From the NCBI GenBank assembly GCA_002336765.1, contig DDES01000149.1, positions 1 through 5,092 on the forward strand: a stretch of DNA of 5,092 nt, written 5' to 3'. The DNA is from Novosphingobium sp. UBA1948 (lineage in GTDB: Bacteria; Pseudomonadota; Alphaproteobacteria; Sphingomonadales; Sphingomonadaceae). The notes below the pieces were generated by a model. The model saw only the letters and a list, made by a program, of their open reading frames with translations, did not search any database and was not told the origin of the DNA. Below, piece by piece: positions 1 through 5,092 of the stretch. The position numbers were made by a program, and so were the translations under genes. Each line of letters opens with the position of its first letter. Position 1 is the first letter of the stretch.

Positions 1-741
1 AATTTCAACGCCATCGTTGGCAAGGTGCGCCCGGGCGATCTGGGCGTGGACGCGATGCATATCAACCTGCACAAGACCTTCTCGACGCCCCACGGCGGCG
101 GTGGGCCGGGTTCGGGTCCGGTGGTGCTTTCGGCCGCGCTGGCGCCCTTTGCGCCGCTGCCCTTCATCCAGCTTGAGGATGACGGCAAAGTCCACCTGAT
201 CGAGGAAGAAGAAACCGCCAGCCACGGTCACGCCCAGAGCTTTGGCCGTATGGCGGCGTTTCATGGCCAGATGGGCATGTTTACCCGCGCGCTGGCCTAT
301 ATCCTCAGCCATGGCGCCGACGGCCTGCGTCAGGTGGCCGAGGATGCGGTGCTCAACGCCAACTATATCCTGCGCAGCCTTGAAGATGTGCTCAACGCGC
401 CTTTCGCCAAGGCGGGACCGTGTATGCACGAGGCCTTGTTCAGCGATGATGGTCTGGCCGAGGGCTTCACCACGCTGGATGTCGCCAAGGGGCTGATCGA
501 CGAGGGTTTCCACCCGATGACGGTCTATTTCCCTCTGGTGGTGCATGGCGCGATGCTGGTCGAGCCGACCGAGACCGAGAGCAAGGACGGGCTGGATCGC
601 CTGATCACCTCGATGCGCTCGCTGGCCACCCGCGCCAAGGCGGGCGACGAAAGCCTCAAGTCCGCGCCGCATTACACTCCGCGCCGCCGCGTGGACGAGA
701 CGCTGGCCGCGCGCAAGCCCAAGCTGGTGTGGAAGGACTAA
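1..741 (+). CDS. gcvPB: Glycine dehydrogenase (decarboxylating) subunit 2, C-terminal part
   Basis: This is the 3' half of the gene; the start lies left of the window and the first visible codon is in frame, giving 246 residues. The protein is the PLP-carrying subunit of the two-subunit P-protein. It decarboxylates glycine in the cytosol and passes the aminomethyl group to the lipoyl arm of the H-protein. The clearest signature is the PLP-lysine motif LHKTFSTPHGGGGPGSGP, with the Schiff-base lysine expected at visible residue 25 (bases 73-75) beside the glycine-rich phosphate-binding stretch. The later FHPMTVYFPLVVHGAMLVEPTETES segment (about residues 166-190) and the ending KPKLVWKD are typical of the family. 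Subunit 2 is usually about 500 residues, so roughly half is seen. gcvPA commonly lies just upstream but is outside the window. Codon use is GC-rich and there is no sign of damage. The identification is firm. Confidence 0.96.
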   Translation, partial: NFNAIVGKVRPGDLGVDAMHINLHKTFSTPHGGGGPGSGPVVLSAALAPFAPLPFIQLEDDGKVHLIEEEETASHGHAQSFGRMAAFHGQMGMFTRALAYILSHGADGLRQVAEDAVLNANYILRSLEDVLNAPFAKAGPCMHEALFSDDGLAEGFTTLDVAKGLIDEGFHPMTVYFPLVVHGAMLVEPTETESKDGLDRLITSMRSLATRAKAGDESLKSAPHYTPRRRVDETLAARKPKLVWKD

Positions 742-753
742 AGGAAACGGGGC

Positions 754-775
754 GGGGGCGCTCTACTGCGCTCCC
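754..775. terminator. Hairpin between convergent genes, possible weak bidirectional terminator
   Basis: The arms GGGGGCGC (754-761) and GCGCTCCC (768-775) pair over eight positions, with one G-T wobble, around a six-base loop. The hairpin lies just after the gcvPB stop and overlaps the stop codon of the converging transporter gene (763-765), a usual place for a shared terminator. There is no run of T on either side, so it does not fit the intrinsic terminator model well. It may be only a GC-rich chance stem. Confidence 0.3.
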
Positions 776-1686
776 GCTTCGGCCTCCGCCTCGATACGCT
801 GGTTGAGTTTGTGGTGGCGATGTTCGCGCCACGCGATCACCAGCCCTGCCGCCACGATCAGCGGTGCGCCATACCACATATGGTCGGGCGGCAACTGGTT
901 GAACAGGTAGAACCCGTAAAGCGTGGTCCACATCAGCGAGGTGTAGTCCATCACCAACACGCTGGCCGCCGAGCCATAGCGGAGTGCCGCCGTCAGCAGC
1001 ACCTGCGCGATGGTGCCAACCAGCCCCAGAGCCAGAATTTCCAGCCAGACCTGCGTGGAATGCGGCGTCATCACAAACGGCAGCAGCGGCGCGAGGAACA
1101 GCGAGCCGAACAGTGCGAAGTAGAACACCACCGAGACCGGCGTGTCGGTGCGGGTCAGATCGCGGATGTGCAGGCTGATGATCGCCACCATAAAGCCCGC
1201 GCCAAGCCCCGCGATGGCGCCATGCAGCGGAATGTTGAGCGAGGCCGCCGAGCCCGGTTGTTCAATGATCAGCACGCCGACGAACCCTGCCACAACCGCC
1301 GCCCAGCGCCATGGCCCGACCCGTTCGGCCAGCAGCAGCGCGGTGAGCAACACGGCGAACAGCGGCGTGGTGAAACCCAGCACTGTGGCCATCGCTAGCG
1401 GTAGCCAGATCGCCGCGCCGAAATTGCACACCATGCCGATCGTGCCCAGCACGGCGCGTTTACCGTGGTCCTTCAGGCGGGTGGTCTTGAGTTGCCCCAA
1501 TTGCCCATGCGCCGCCAGCCAGCCGAACAGGATCGGCAGCGTGACGAATTGTCGCCAGAACATGATCTCGGGCAGCGATACGCGGTGCACACTGAGCAGC
1601 TTGACCAGCATGAACATGCTGGAAACGGCGAAGGCAGCCAGTAGGCGCAGGCCAAGCGCGAGAAGGGGGCGGTTATGCGAGGGCAC
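763..1686 (-). CDS. DMT superfamily (EamA family) transporter
   Basis: The 307-residue protein is predicted to be an inner-membrane carrier of the drug/metabolite transporter superfamily, probably exporting a small metabolite; the substrate cannot be read from sequence. Hydrophobic segments suggest ten helices, at roughly residues 8-31, 38-58, 77-96, 99-118, 125-142, 153-173, 183-205, 213-235, 241-262 and 267-287. That is two five-helix EamA repeats, the standard architecture, and about 300 residues is the usual length. The helix 4-5 region (about 103-125) has the family-like pattern TTPLFAVLLTALLLAERVGPWRW. The C-terminal tail (REHRHHKLNQRIEAEAEAGAQ) is charged and likely cytoplasmic. The start is GTG at 1684-1686; an in-frame TAA lies four codons upstream (AGC GGT TCT between), so no longer start is possible. 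The Shine-Dalgarno is weak. The gene follows the ATPase gene by 40 bases on the same strand, so co-transcription is plausible, though no functional link is known. Confidence 0.9.
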   Translation of the reverse strand: MPSHNRPLLALGLRLLAAFAVSSMFMLVKLLSVHRVSLPEIMFWRQFVTLPILFGWLAAHGQLGQLKTTRLKDHGKRAVLGTIGMVCNFGAAIWLPLAMATVLGFTTPLFAVLLTALLLAERVGPWRWAAVVAGFVGVLIIEQPGSAASLNIPLHGAIAGLGAGFMVAIISLHIRDLTRTDTPVSVVFYFALFGSLFLAPLLPFVMTPHSTQVWLEILALGLVGTIAQVLLTAALRYGSAASVLVMDYTSLMWTTLYGFYLFNQLPPDHMWYGAPLIVAAGLVIAWREHRHHKLNQRIEAEAEAGAQ

Positions 1687-1726
1687 AGAACCGCTTTAAT
1701 GCTGCGATCGCGAAGAGCAACCCCGC

Positions 1727-3235
1727 TTAGAGGCAGGCCTCCAGAAATGCCTGATCGAAGCCGAACTGCCGTGCCTTTTCCAGCGTGTAGGGGCGCAGGC
1801 CGCTGGCGCGCCATTCGCCGATGATCTTGCCGTCTTCCGTCTCGTCGAGATACTCGAACTTGAACAGTTCCTGCGTCACGATCACATCGCCTTCCATCCC
1901 GATCACCTCGGTGATGTTGGTGGTGCGGCGGCTGCCGTCGCGCAGACGCTTCACCTGCACGATCAGATCGACCGATTCGGCGATCTGGCGGCTGATGGCT
2001 TCCTTGGGAATCTTGATGTCGCCCATCAGGATCATGTTTTCCATACGGCCAAGGCATTCGCGCGGGCTGTTGGCGTGGAGCGTACACATCGAGCCATCGT
2101 GGCCGGTGTTCATCGCGGCCAGCAGATCAAAACATTCCGCGCCGCGGATTTCGCCCAGAATGATGCGGTCGGGCCGCATACGCAGCGCGTTCTTCACCAG
2201 ATCGCCGATGGTGATCGCGCCTTGCCCTTCAAGGTTGGGGGGACGGGTTTCCAGCGGCAGCCAGTGCGGCTGCTGCAGGCGAAGTTCGGCGGCGTCCTCG
2301 ATGGTCAGCACGCGCTCGCCCGGATCGATCATCTTCGACAGGGCGTTGAGCATGGTGGTTTTACCCGAGCCCGTACCGCCCGAGATCACGATGTTGAAGC
2401 GACACGCGCCGGCGATTTTCAGAGCGGTCGCCATGCGGTCGTTCATCGAGCCGAAGTCACGCAGCATGTCGATGGTGATCGGCTTTTCGGAAAACTTACG
2501 GATCGAGATAGCGGTGCCGCGCAAGCTGAGCGGCGGCACGATCACGTTTACACGGCTGCCGTCCTTCAGGCGGGCGTCGGCCAGCGGCGTGGTCTGGTCA
2601 ACGCGGCGACCGACCTGGTTCACGATGCGCTGGGCGATCTGGAACAGGTGCTGCTCGTCGCGGAAACGGATCGAGGAGAGCTGGAGGCGGCCCTTCTTTT
2701 CGATATAGGTCTGGTCCGGCCCGTTGACCATGATATCGGACACATCGGGATCGCCCAGCAATTCTTCCAGCGGGCCAAAGCCCAGCAACTCGTCGATCAG
2801 CACCTTTTCCAGCGCGAATTGCTCGCGGCGGTTGAGGGTGATCTTCAGTTCGGCCAGCACTTCCATGATGATCGGGCGGAATTCCTCGGCCAGTTCATCC
2901 TTGGTCAGCGTCGCGGCGGCTTCGGGATCGACGCGCTCGAGCAGGCGCGGCAGGACCTGCTCCTTGATCTTGTGCACGCTGGCCTCGAAACCCTCGGCCT
3001 GCTTGGTGCCTTCGACGGTCGAATTCATGCGGTCGGCCAGACGCGCCATGGCGTCGCCCTTGTTGGGATTATGCGCGGGCTCGGGCGCTTCCGCCTCGGG
3101 CAGCGGCGGGAACTGTTCGCCGCCCTGCGCAGCCGCACCGCCGCCAGCACCCTGCATCGGACGTGCCACCCCGAACTGCGGCTTGGCGCCTGCGCCAAAA
3201 CCACCGGGGCCATTGCGTCGGCCGAATGCGCTCAT
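1727..3235 (-). CDS. cpaF: CpaF/TadA-type pilus or secretion ATPase (type II/IV secretion system protein E family)
   Basis: The 502-residue protein is a hexameric cytoplasmic ATPase of the family that drives assembly of Tad/Flp pili. Residues 1-60 are Gly/Ala/Pro-rich and probably disordered. A helical N-terminal domain (about 65-260) includes ELLGFGPLEELLGDPDVSDI and the VNGPDQTYIEKKGRLQ segment typical of CpaF. The ATPase core has Walker A GGTGSGKT (286-293, catalytic Lys292), an Asp box LTIEDAAELRL (310-320), Walker B RIILGEIRG (357-365, acidic Glu362) and a His box TGHDGSMCTLHANS (377-390). All key residues are present, so the enzyme should be active. About 500 residues is normal for CpaF. 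The start is ATG at 3233-3235. AAGG lies one base upstream, too close to act as a Shine-Dalgarno, and AGGGA about ten bases upstream is the better candidate. No prepilin, secretin, CpaA/B/E or TadB/C gene is next to it, so it appears separated from the usual tad cluster unless that lies elsewhere in the genome. Confidence 0.93.
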   Translation of the reverse strand: MSAFGRRNGPGGFGAGAKPQFGVARPMQGAGGGAAAQGGEQFPPLPEAEAPEPAHNPNKGDAMARLADRMNSTVEGTKQAEGFEASVHKIKEQVLPRLLERVDPEAAATLTKDELAEEFRPIIMEVLAELKITLNRREQFALEKVLIDELLGFGPLEELLGDPDVSDIMVNGPDQTYIEKKGRLQLSSIRFRDEQHLFQIAQRIVNQVGRRVDQTTPLADARLKDGSRVNVIVPPLSLRGTAISIRKFSEKPITIDMLRDFGSMNDRMATALKIAGACRFNIVISGGTGSGKTTMLNALSKMIDPGERVLTIEDAAELRLQQPHWLPLETRPPNLEGQGAITIGDLVKNALRMRPDRIILGEIRGAECFDLLAAMNTGHDGSMCTLHANSPRECLGRMENMILMGDIKIPKEAISRQIAESVDLIVQVKRLRDGSRRTTNITEVIGMEGDVIVTQELFKFEYLDETEDGKIIGEWRASGLRPYTLEKARQFGFDQAFLEACL

Positions 3236-3257
3236 ACCTTGCGGTTCCCTTATTCTC

Positions 3258-3290
3258 GATAGTGACGCCAGCCGCAGCTGTGGCTATCAC
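3258..3290. promoter_or_regulatory. Near-palindrome in the divergent cpaF / HNH promoter region, candidate operator
   Basis: Between the two divergent start codons (3236-3338) lies AGCCGCAGCTGTGGCT (3270-3285), a 16-base palindrome apart from one G/T pair. It is flanked by GATAG (3258-3262) and CTATC (3284-3288), and by GTGA (3262-3265) and TCAC (3287-3290), which are also complementary but not symmetrically spaced. A dyad here could bind a dimeric regulator serving both genes. No convincing -35/-10 pair was seen in either direction, so the operator role is inference only. Confidence 0.3.
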
Positions 3291-3338
3291 ACGCCTATTG
3301 GGCTTGGTGAATAAACGCGAAACTTTGAGGATTTGCTA

Positions 3339-3671
3339 ATGGCGCGGCGGCGGGACTGGGAATATACCGATGACGAGGGTGAGACGCCGGCAAAGCCCGC
3401 CGTGCCCTGCTGGCTCTGCGCACGGCCGATGGGCGAGAAGGTGGAATGGCACCACCCCATCCCCAAATCGCGCGGCGGGCGCGACAAGGTGCAGATCCAC
3501 CCGATCTGCCATCAGGCGCTCCACGCCAATTACACCAATTCGGAACTGGGGCGGATCGGCGACGATGTCGAGACCCTGCGCAGCGGCGAGGCCGTGGCCA
3601 AGTTCCTGAGTTGGGTGGAGGGGAAAGACCCCGATTTCCACGCGCCAACGGCGAAGAAGGGAAAACGGTAG
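3339..3671 (+). CDS. Small HNH-type (putative zinc-binding nuclease-fold) protein
   Basis: This 110-residue protein has the layout of a small HNH/McrA-like domain. A CWLC knuckle (Cys24, Cys27) is followed by EWHHPIPKSRGGRDKV (His38 and His39, then the loop SRGG at 44-47) and IHPICHQALHANYTNSEL (Cys57, His58, His62). Two CxxC/CxxxxH-like pairs could bind zinc, and His38/His39 occupy the catalytic beta-strand position. The middle Asn of a classical HNH motif is not obvious; His54 or Asn64 stands nearby, so nuclease activity is uncertain. Widespread short bacterial proteins annotated as HNH endonuclease share the ICHxxxHAxxTN-like end, with unknown biological role. ATG at 3339 is chosen because GAGGA (3327-3331) lies seven bases upstream; a TTG two codons earlier leaves only one base of spacing. 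Composition matches the host genome. The C-terminus (KKGKR) is basic. It is divergent from cpaF and is followed two bases after its stop by an inverted repeat copy. Confidence 0.82.
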   Translation: MARRRDWEYTDDEGETPAKPAVPCWLCARPMGEKVEWHHPIPKSRGGRDKVQIHPICHQALHANYTNSELGRIGDDVETLRSGEAVAKFLSWVEGKDPDFHAPTAKKGKR

Positions 3672-3672
3672 G

Positions 3673-3751
3673 TTTTTGAGGCAGGGGAAGGAGCCTCCGG
3701 CGGGTTAAGGGTGTTACACCCTTAACAATCCCCATCATGACTGCGTTGCGT
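3673..3751 (+). repeat. Left copy of an inverted extragenic repeat with internal hairpin
   Basis: This block matches, in inverted orientation, a second block at 4479-4554. Shared segments in order are TTTTTGA (3673-3679), AGGGGAAGGAGCCTCC (3683-3698, 14/16 matches), GGCGG, arm GTTAAGGG, arm CCCTTAAC, AATCCCC (3727-3733), and 3734-3751 (14/18). Inside it, 3704-3726 is a perfect palindrome with 11-base arms (GTTAAGGGTGT) around one central T. It begins immediately after the HNH gene stop. It resembles the repetitive extragenic palindromes common in alphaproteobacterial genomes; that family link is from memory. The internal hairpin has no following T run, so intrinsic termination is not supported. 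Confidence 0.85.
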
Positions 3752-3873
3752 GAGGCTGGCAGGCTTTTGCGTTGTTTACGAGGGGGCTGGCTTTGAAGGC
3801 CGCTGCGCGGCGGGAAATTAGAGACAGCGGGCCTGCATAAGGTTGTGGTGCATAGAGCAAAATGCAGGAATTA
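3752..3873. other. Intergenic stretch between left repeat and the promoter of the orphan gene
   Basis: No convincing gene is seen here. It holds a short hairpin (GCCGC TGC GCGGC, 3799-3811) and becomes AT-richer towards the right. A GTG at 3845 opens the reading frame of the downstream gene, but it has no Shine-Dalgarno and would place the promoter-like sequence inside the coding region. Confidence 0.5.
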
Positions 3874-3889
3874 TGATGAGTGCTCATCA
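3872..3889 (+). promoter_or_regulatory. Likely -10 element overlapped by an inverted repeat (candidate operator)
   Basis: TATGAT at 3872-3877 matches the sigma-70 -10 consensus at five of six positions. No good -35 is seen 16-18 bases upstream. Overlapping it, TGATGAG (3874-3880) and CTCATCA (3883-3889) form a perfect 7+2+7 inverted repeat. Transcription from this -10 would begin near 3884, about 20 bases before the ATG at 3905. A dimeric repressor bound here would cover the -10 and the start point. The palindrome is seen directly; promoter and operator roles are inference. Confidence 0.4.
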
Positions 3890-3904
3890 GATTGGATAGC
3901 GATC

Positions 3905-4426
3905 ATGGGGATACTAAGGCGACTTTTCGGACGAAAATACGAGCCTTCATGGGAGAAATCTGATGCTCCTGATCTCACGTCTGAGGATCGGACACTCGAG
4001 CAGGGCATCTATACTGGCACTGCTACTATCGTGATCTTTGACCTCACAAGCTTAAGGCATCGATTGGCTGATGACGCGGATTGGTGGGCCGATCCGCAGG
4101 AGGAGCTCCTTGAGATAAATCGCCGTAATCTGTTGATTGTCGGTCTTGGCGGTGACGGTTTCTACGATGTGATTGTCTCCGATGAAGGCGAATTCCAACG
4201 GTGCTACTCTCTGTCATTCCCAAGCGGAAACGTATTTATCGGGGCTGGGGAAATGATAACTGGCGGAGGAGATGAGCCAGAGGAACGTCATGGGGGCTTG
4301 TTTTTGCAACTCGCCCCGGGCGACTACAAGATCGGGGTAAGTCGATCAGAGGATCAGCTTCGCATTGGAATTTCACCGTCGGAAGCCTTCAGCAACAATG
4401 CTATTGAACCAATTCAGCTTCTATGA
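3905..4426 (+). CDS. Uncharacterised low-GC protein, 173 residues
   Basis: I do not recognise this protein with confidence. It is soluble-looking, with no signal peptide or membrane segment. It has a basic N-terminus (MGILRRLFGRK), then a beta-rich middle (TGTATIVIFDLTSLRHRL and RNLLIVGLGGDGFYDVIVSDEG), a Trp pair in DDADWWADPQEE, and a later beta-rich part ending in GDYKIGVSRSEDQLRIGISPSEAF. The Ala-Thr-Ile / WW / GLGGDG pattern faintly recalls an uncharacterised family (possibly DUF6386), from memory and unchecked. ATG at 3905 is preferred: GGA (3894-3896) lies eight bases upstream and the MGxLxRLFG start looks natural. A GTG at 3845 would add 20 residues without a ribosome site. Two hand-counted lines give 29/60 G+C each, against 41/60 in gcvPB, and codons such as AGG, ATA and CTA are used, pointing to horizontal acquisition. 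It stands alone between inverted repeats; an orphan cargo or immunity-type gene is possible but unproven. Confidence 0.75.
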   Translation: MGILRRLFGRKYEPSWEKSDAPDLTSEDRTLEQGIYTGTATIVIFDLTSLRHRLADDADWWADPQEELLEINRRNLLIVGLGGDGFYDVIVSDEGEFQRCYSLSFPSGNVFIGAGEMITGGGDEPEERHGGLFLQLAPGDYKIGVSRSEDQLRIGISPSEAFSNNAIEPIQLL

Positions 4427-4478
4427 CTGCAAGAACACCGCATCCGCTCCTCCCCGCGAAGCGGAATAGCAGATGCCA

Positions 4479-4554
4479 ACGCAGCGCAGCCATTACGGGG
4501 ATTGTTAAGGGCGATGGCCCTTAACCCGCCGGAGGCACCTTTCCCTTTCAAAAA
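4479..4554 (-). repeat. Right copy of the inverted extragenic repeat with internal hairpin
   Basis: Read on the minus strand this copy follows the left copy: TTTTTGA (4548-4554), AGGGAAAGGTGCCTCC (4531-4546), GGCGG, hairpin, AATCCCC (4497-4503), then the 18-base end at 4479-4496. Outside the hairpin tip, 56 of 62 aligned bases agree from the AGGG block inward. The hairpin (4504-4525) has nine-base arms GTTAAGGGC / GCCCTTAAC around GATG. The tip differs from the left copy yet stays paired. The repeat lies 52 bases after the orphan gene stop. On its other side, 10 bases separate it from the atp terminator and its T-rich tail. A small CCGC GAA GCGG hairpin lies just inside it at 4454-4464. Confidence 0.85.
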
Positions 4555-4564
4555 TCGCGTAGCG

Positions 4565-4604
4565 AAAAAGAAAAGGGCCGGAAAAGGCGAACCTCTTCCG
4601 ACCC
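4565..4604 (-). terminator. Rho-independent terminator of the atp operon
   Basis: On the minus strand, GGGTCGGAAGAGG pairs over 13 positions (two G-U wobbles) with CCTTTTCCGGCCC around a TTCG loop. The stem is followed by TTTTCTTTTT. In window coordinates the arms are 4592-4604 and 4575-4587, and the U tract is 4565-4574. A UUCG tetraloop with a long stem and U tract is a textbook strong intrinsic terminator. It lies 26 bases after the atpC stop, so atpC is the last gene of the operon. Confidence 0.9.
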
Positions 4605-4630
4605 TCAATCTTGTTAACCAGCCGAAGCGT

Positions 4631-4888
4631 TTAGCCTTCGACTTTCTCCGCCAGCACGGTCAGACCCTTGGGGGTCACTTCCGCAAAACCGCCGGAGATG
4701 GTGATTTCTTCCGGCGTCGAGGTGGCGGTCGCATAGACCTTCACCGCGCCGTCGGCGATGGTGGACATGAAGGGCGCGTGGCCTTCCAGCACGCCGAACT
4801 CGCCTTCCGCGCCGGGGACGACCACCATGTGGACATCCTCGGAACGGACCAGCTTTGCAGGCGTGACGAGTTCGAAGTGGAGAGCCAT
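4631..4888 (-). CDS. atpC: F0F1 ATP synthase subunit epsilon, N-terminal-domain-only form
   Basis: The 85-residue protein is the epsilon subunit of the F1 central stalk, which couples rotation of the c-ring and gamma to catalysis at the membrane. The opening MALHFELVTPAKLV and the segment VVVPGAEGEFGVLEGHAPFMSTI (about residues 22-44) are the family signature. The rest is the beta-sandwich, ending near EEITISGGFAEVTPKGLTVLAEKVEG. Many bacterial epsilons are 130-140 residues, with a C-terminal helical hairpin that can inhibit ATP hydrolysis; here the protein stops at the domain boundary. The TAA is followed at once by the terminator, with no leftover coding, so this is a settled short form and not a frameshift. 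Short epsilons occur in some alphaproteobacteria, where a separate zeta inhibitor exists; that this applies here is inference. The start ATG is three bases after the atpD stop, so translation is probably coupled. Confidence 0.95.
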   Translation of the reverse strand: MALHFELVTPAKLVRSEDVHMVVVPGAEGEFGVLEGHAPFMSTIADGAVKVYATATSTPEEITISGGFAEVTPKGLTVLAEKVEG

Positions 4889-4891
4889 GGC

Positions 4892-5092
4892 TTAGGCCGC
4901 CTCAGCCAGCTTCTTGGCCTTTTCGACCGCTTCGTCGATGCCGCCAACCATGTAGAAGGCCGCTTCGGGCAGGTGGTCGTATTCGCCGTCCACAACCGCC
5001 TTGAACGAGCGGACGGTGTCTTCGACCTGCACGAACTTGCCGCTGATGCCGGTGAACACTTCGGCCACGTGGAAGGGCTGCGACAGGAAGCG
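4892..5092 (-). CDS. atpD: F0F1 ATP synthase subunit beta, C-terminal end
   Basis: The last 66 residues and the TAA stop (4892-4894) of the catalytic beta subunit are present; the rest lies right of the window. The visible protein begins RFLSQPFHVAEVFTGISGKF and continues with the YDHLPEAAFYMVGGIDEAVEKAKKL segment, both highly conserved in AtpD C-terminal helical domains. Beta carries the catalytic nucleotide sites of F1, but the P-loop lies outside the window. Order atpD-atpC with a three-base gap is the usual end of the atp operon. The tail EAVEKAKKLAEAA is normal, so the gene looks intact. Confidence 0.96.
   Translation of the reverse strand, partial: RFLSQPFHVAEVFTGISGKFVQVEDTVRSFKAVVDGEYDHLPEAAFYMVGGIDEAVEKAKKLAEAA

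Noticed and set aside
811..1398. Open frames on the + strand opposite the transporter gene
   Set aside because: The protein is very rich in Arg, Gln and His and mirrors membrane-helix codons on the opposite strand; not a plausible gene.
1703..1712. Short GCGATCGC palindrome between the ATPase and transporter genes
   Set aside because: An 8-base palindrome alone is expected by chance in GC-rich DNA and has no supporting context.
1821..2708. A 295-codon open frame on the + strand, also opposite cpaF
   Set aside because: It is Ser/Arg-rich with no motif and no ribosome site that I could see. It overlaps both the ATPase and the other antisense frame, so it is a shadow.
2075..3262. A 395-codon open frame on the + strand opposite cpaF
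   Set aside because: It is fully antisense to a well-supported ATPase. Its composition is that of a reverse-strand shadow, rich in His, Gln, Arg and Asp, with no recognisable domain. Long antisense frames are expected in GC-rich genes.
3704..3726. The repeat hairpin as a rho-independent terminator for the HNH gene
   Set aside because: The stem is strong but is followed by AATCCCC with no T run on either strand; kept only as part of the repeat.
3845..3904. An upstream GTG start that would lengthen the orphan gene by 20 residues
   Set aside because: No Shine-Dalgarno precedes it, and the extension would cover the promoter-like hexamer and inverted repeat. ATG 3905 has a GGA at good spacing.
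3339..4426. HNH gene plus orphan gene as a two-gene defence or toxin-immunity system
   Set aside because: They differ sharply in base composition, are separated by 233 bases and a repeat, and the orphan gene appears to have its own promoter. Nothing in the sequence links them.

Overview
The window looks like chromosomal DNA of a GC-rich alphaproteobacterium, most likely a member of the Sphingomonadales. That placement is inference. It rests on about 68% G+C in a hand-counted housekeeping line (41/60 at 601-660), the general look of the CpaF and AtpC proteins, and a very short AtpC. There are four core-type genes or gene ends, two small less conserved genes, and no RNA genes, CRISPR arrays or recognisable transposase.

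Layout, left to right. (1) The window opens inside the C-terminal half of gcvPB, the PLP-binding subunit 2 of the glycine cleavage P-protein, on the + strand. (2) Converging on it is a minus-strand pair: a CpaF/TadA-type secretion ATPase (1727-3235), followed 40 bases later by a DMT/EamA-family transporter (763-1686). They are close enough to be co-transcribed. No other tad/cpa pilus gene is visible beside the ATPase. (3) A 103-base divergent intergenic region carrying a near-palindrome separates cpaF from a small HNH-type protein gene (3339-3671, +). (4) From 3673 to 4554 lies an island-like stretch. A small gene of unknown function (3905-4426, +), only about 48% G+C by hand count, sits between two inverted copies of a 76-79 base repeat. 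Each copy contains its own hairpin. (5) The right edge is the minus-strand 3' end of the atp operon: the tail of atpD, then atpC, ended by a strong rho-independent terminator with a UUCG loop (4565-4604).

The genes do not form one pathway. Glycine cleavage, secretion/pilus ATPase, export and ATP synthase are unrelated neighbours. The part most worth a second look is the repeat-bounded, compositionally distinct gene next to the atp operon. It has its own likely promoter with an overlapping inverted repeat, which suggests a recently acquired, separately regulated gene. Second is the epsilon subunit, which ends after its N-terminal domain and lacks the C-terminal helical domain known to inhibit ATPase activity in other bacteria.
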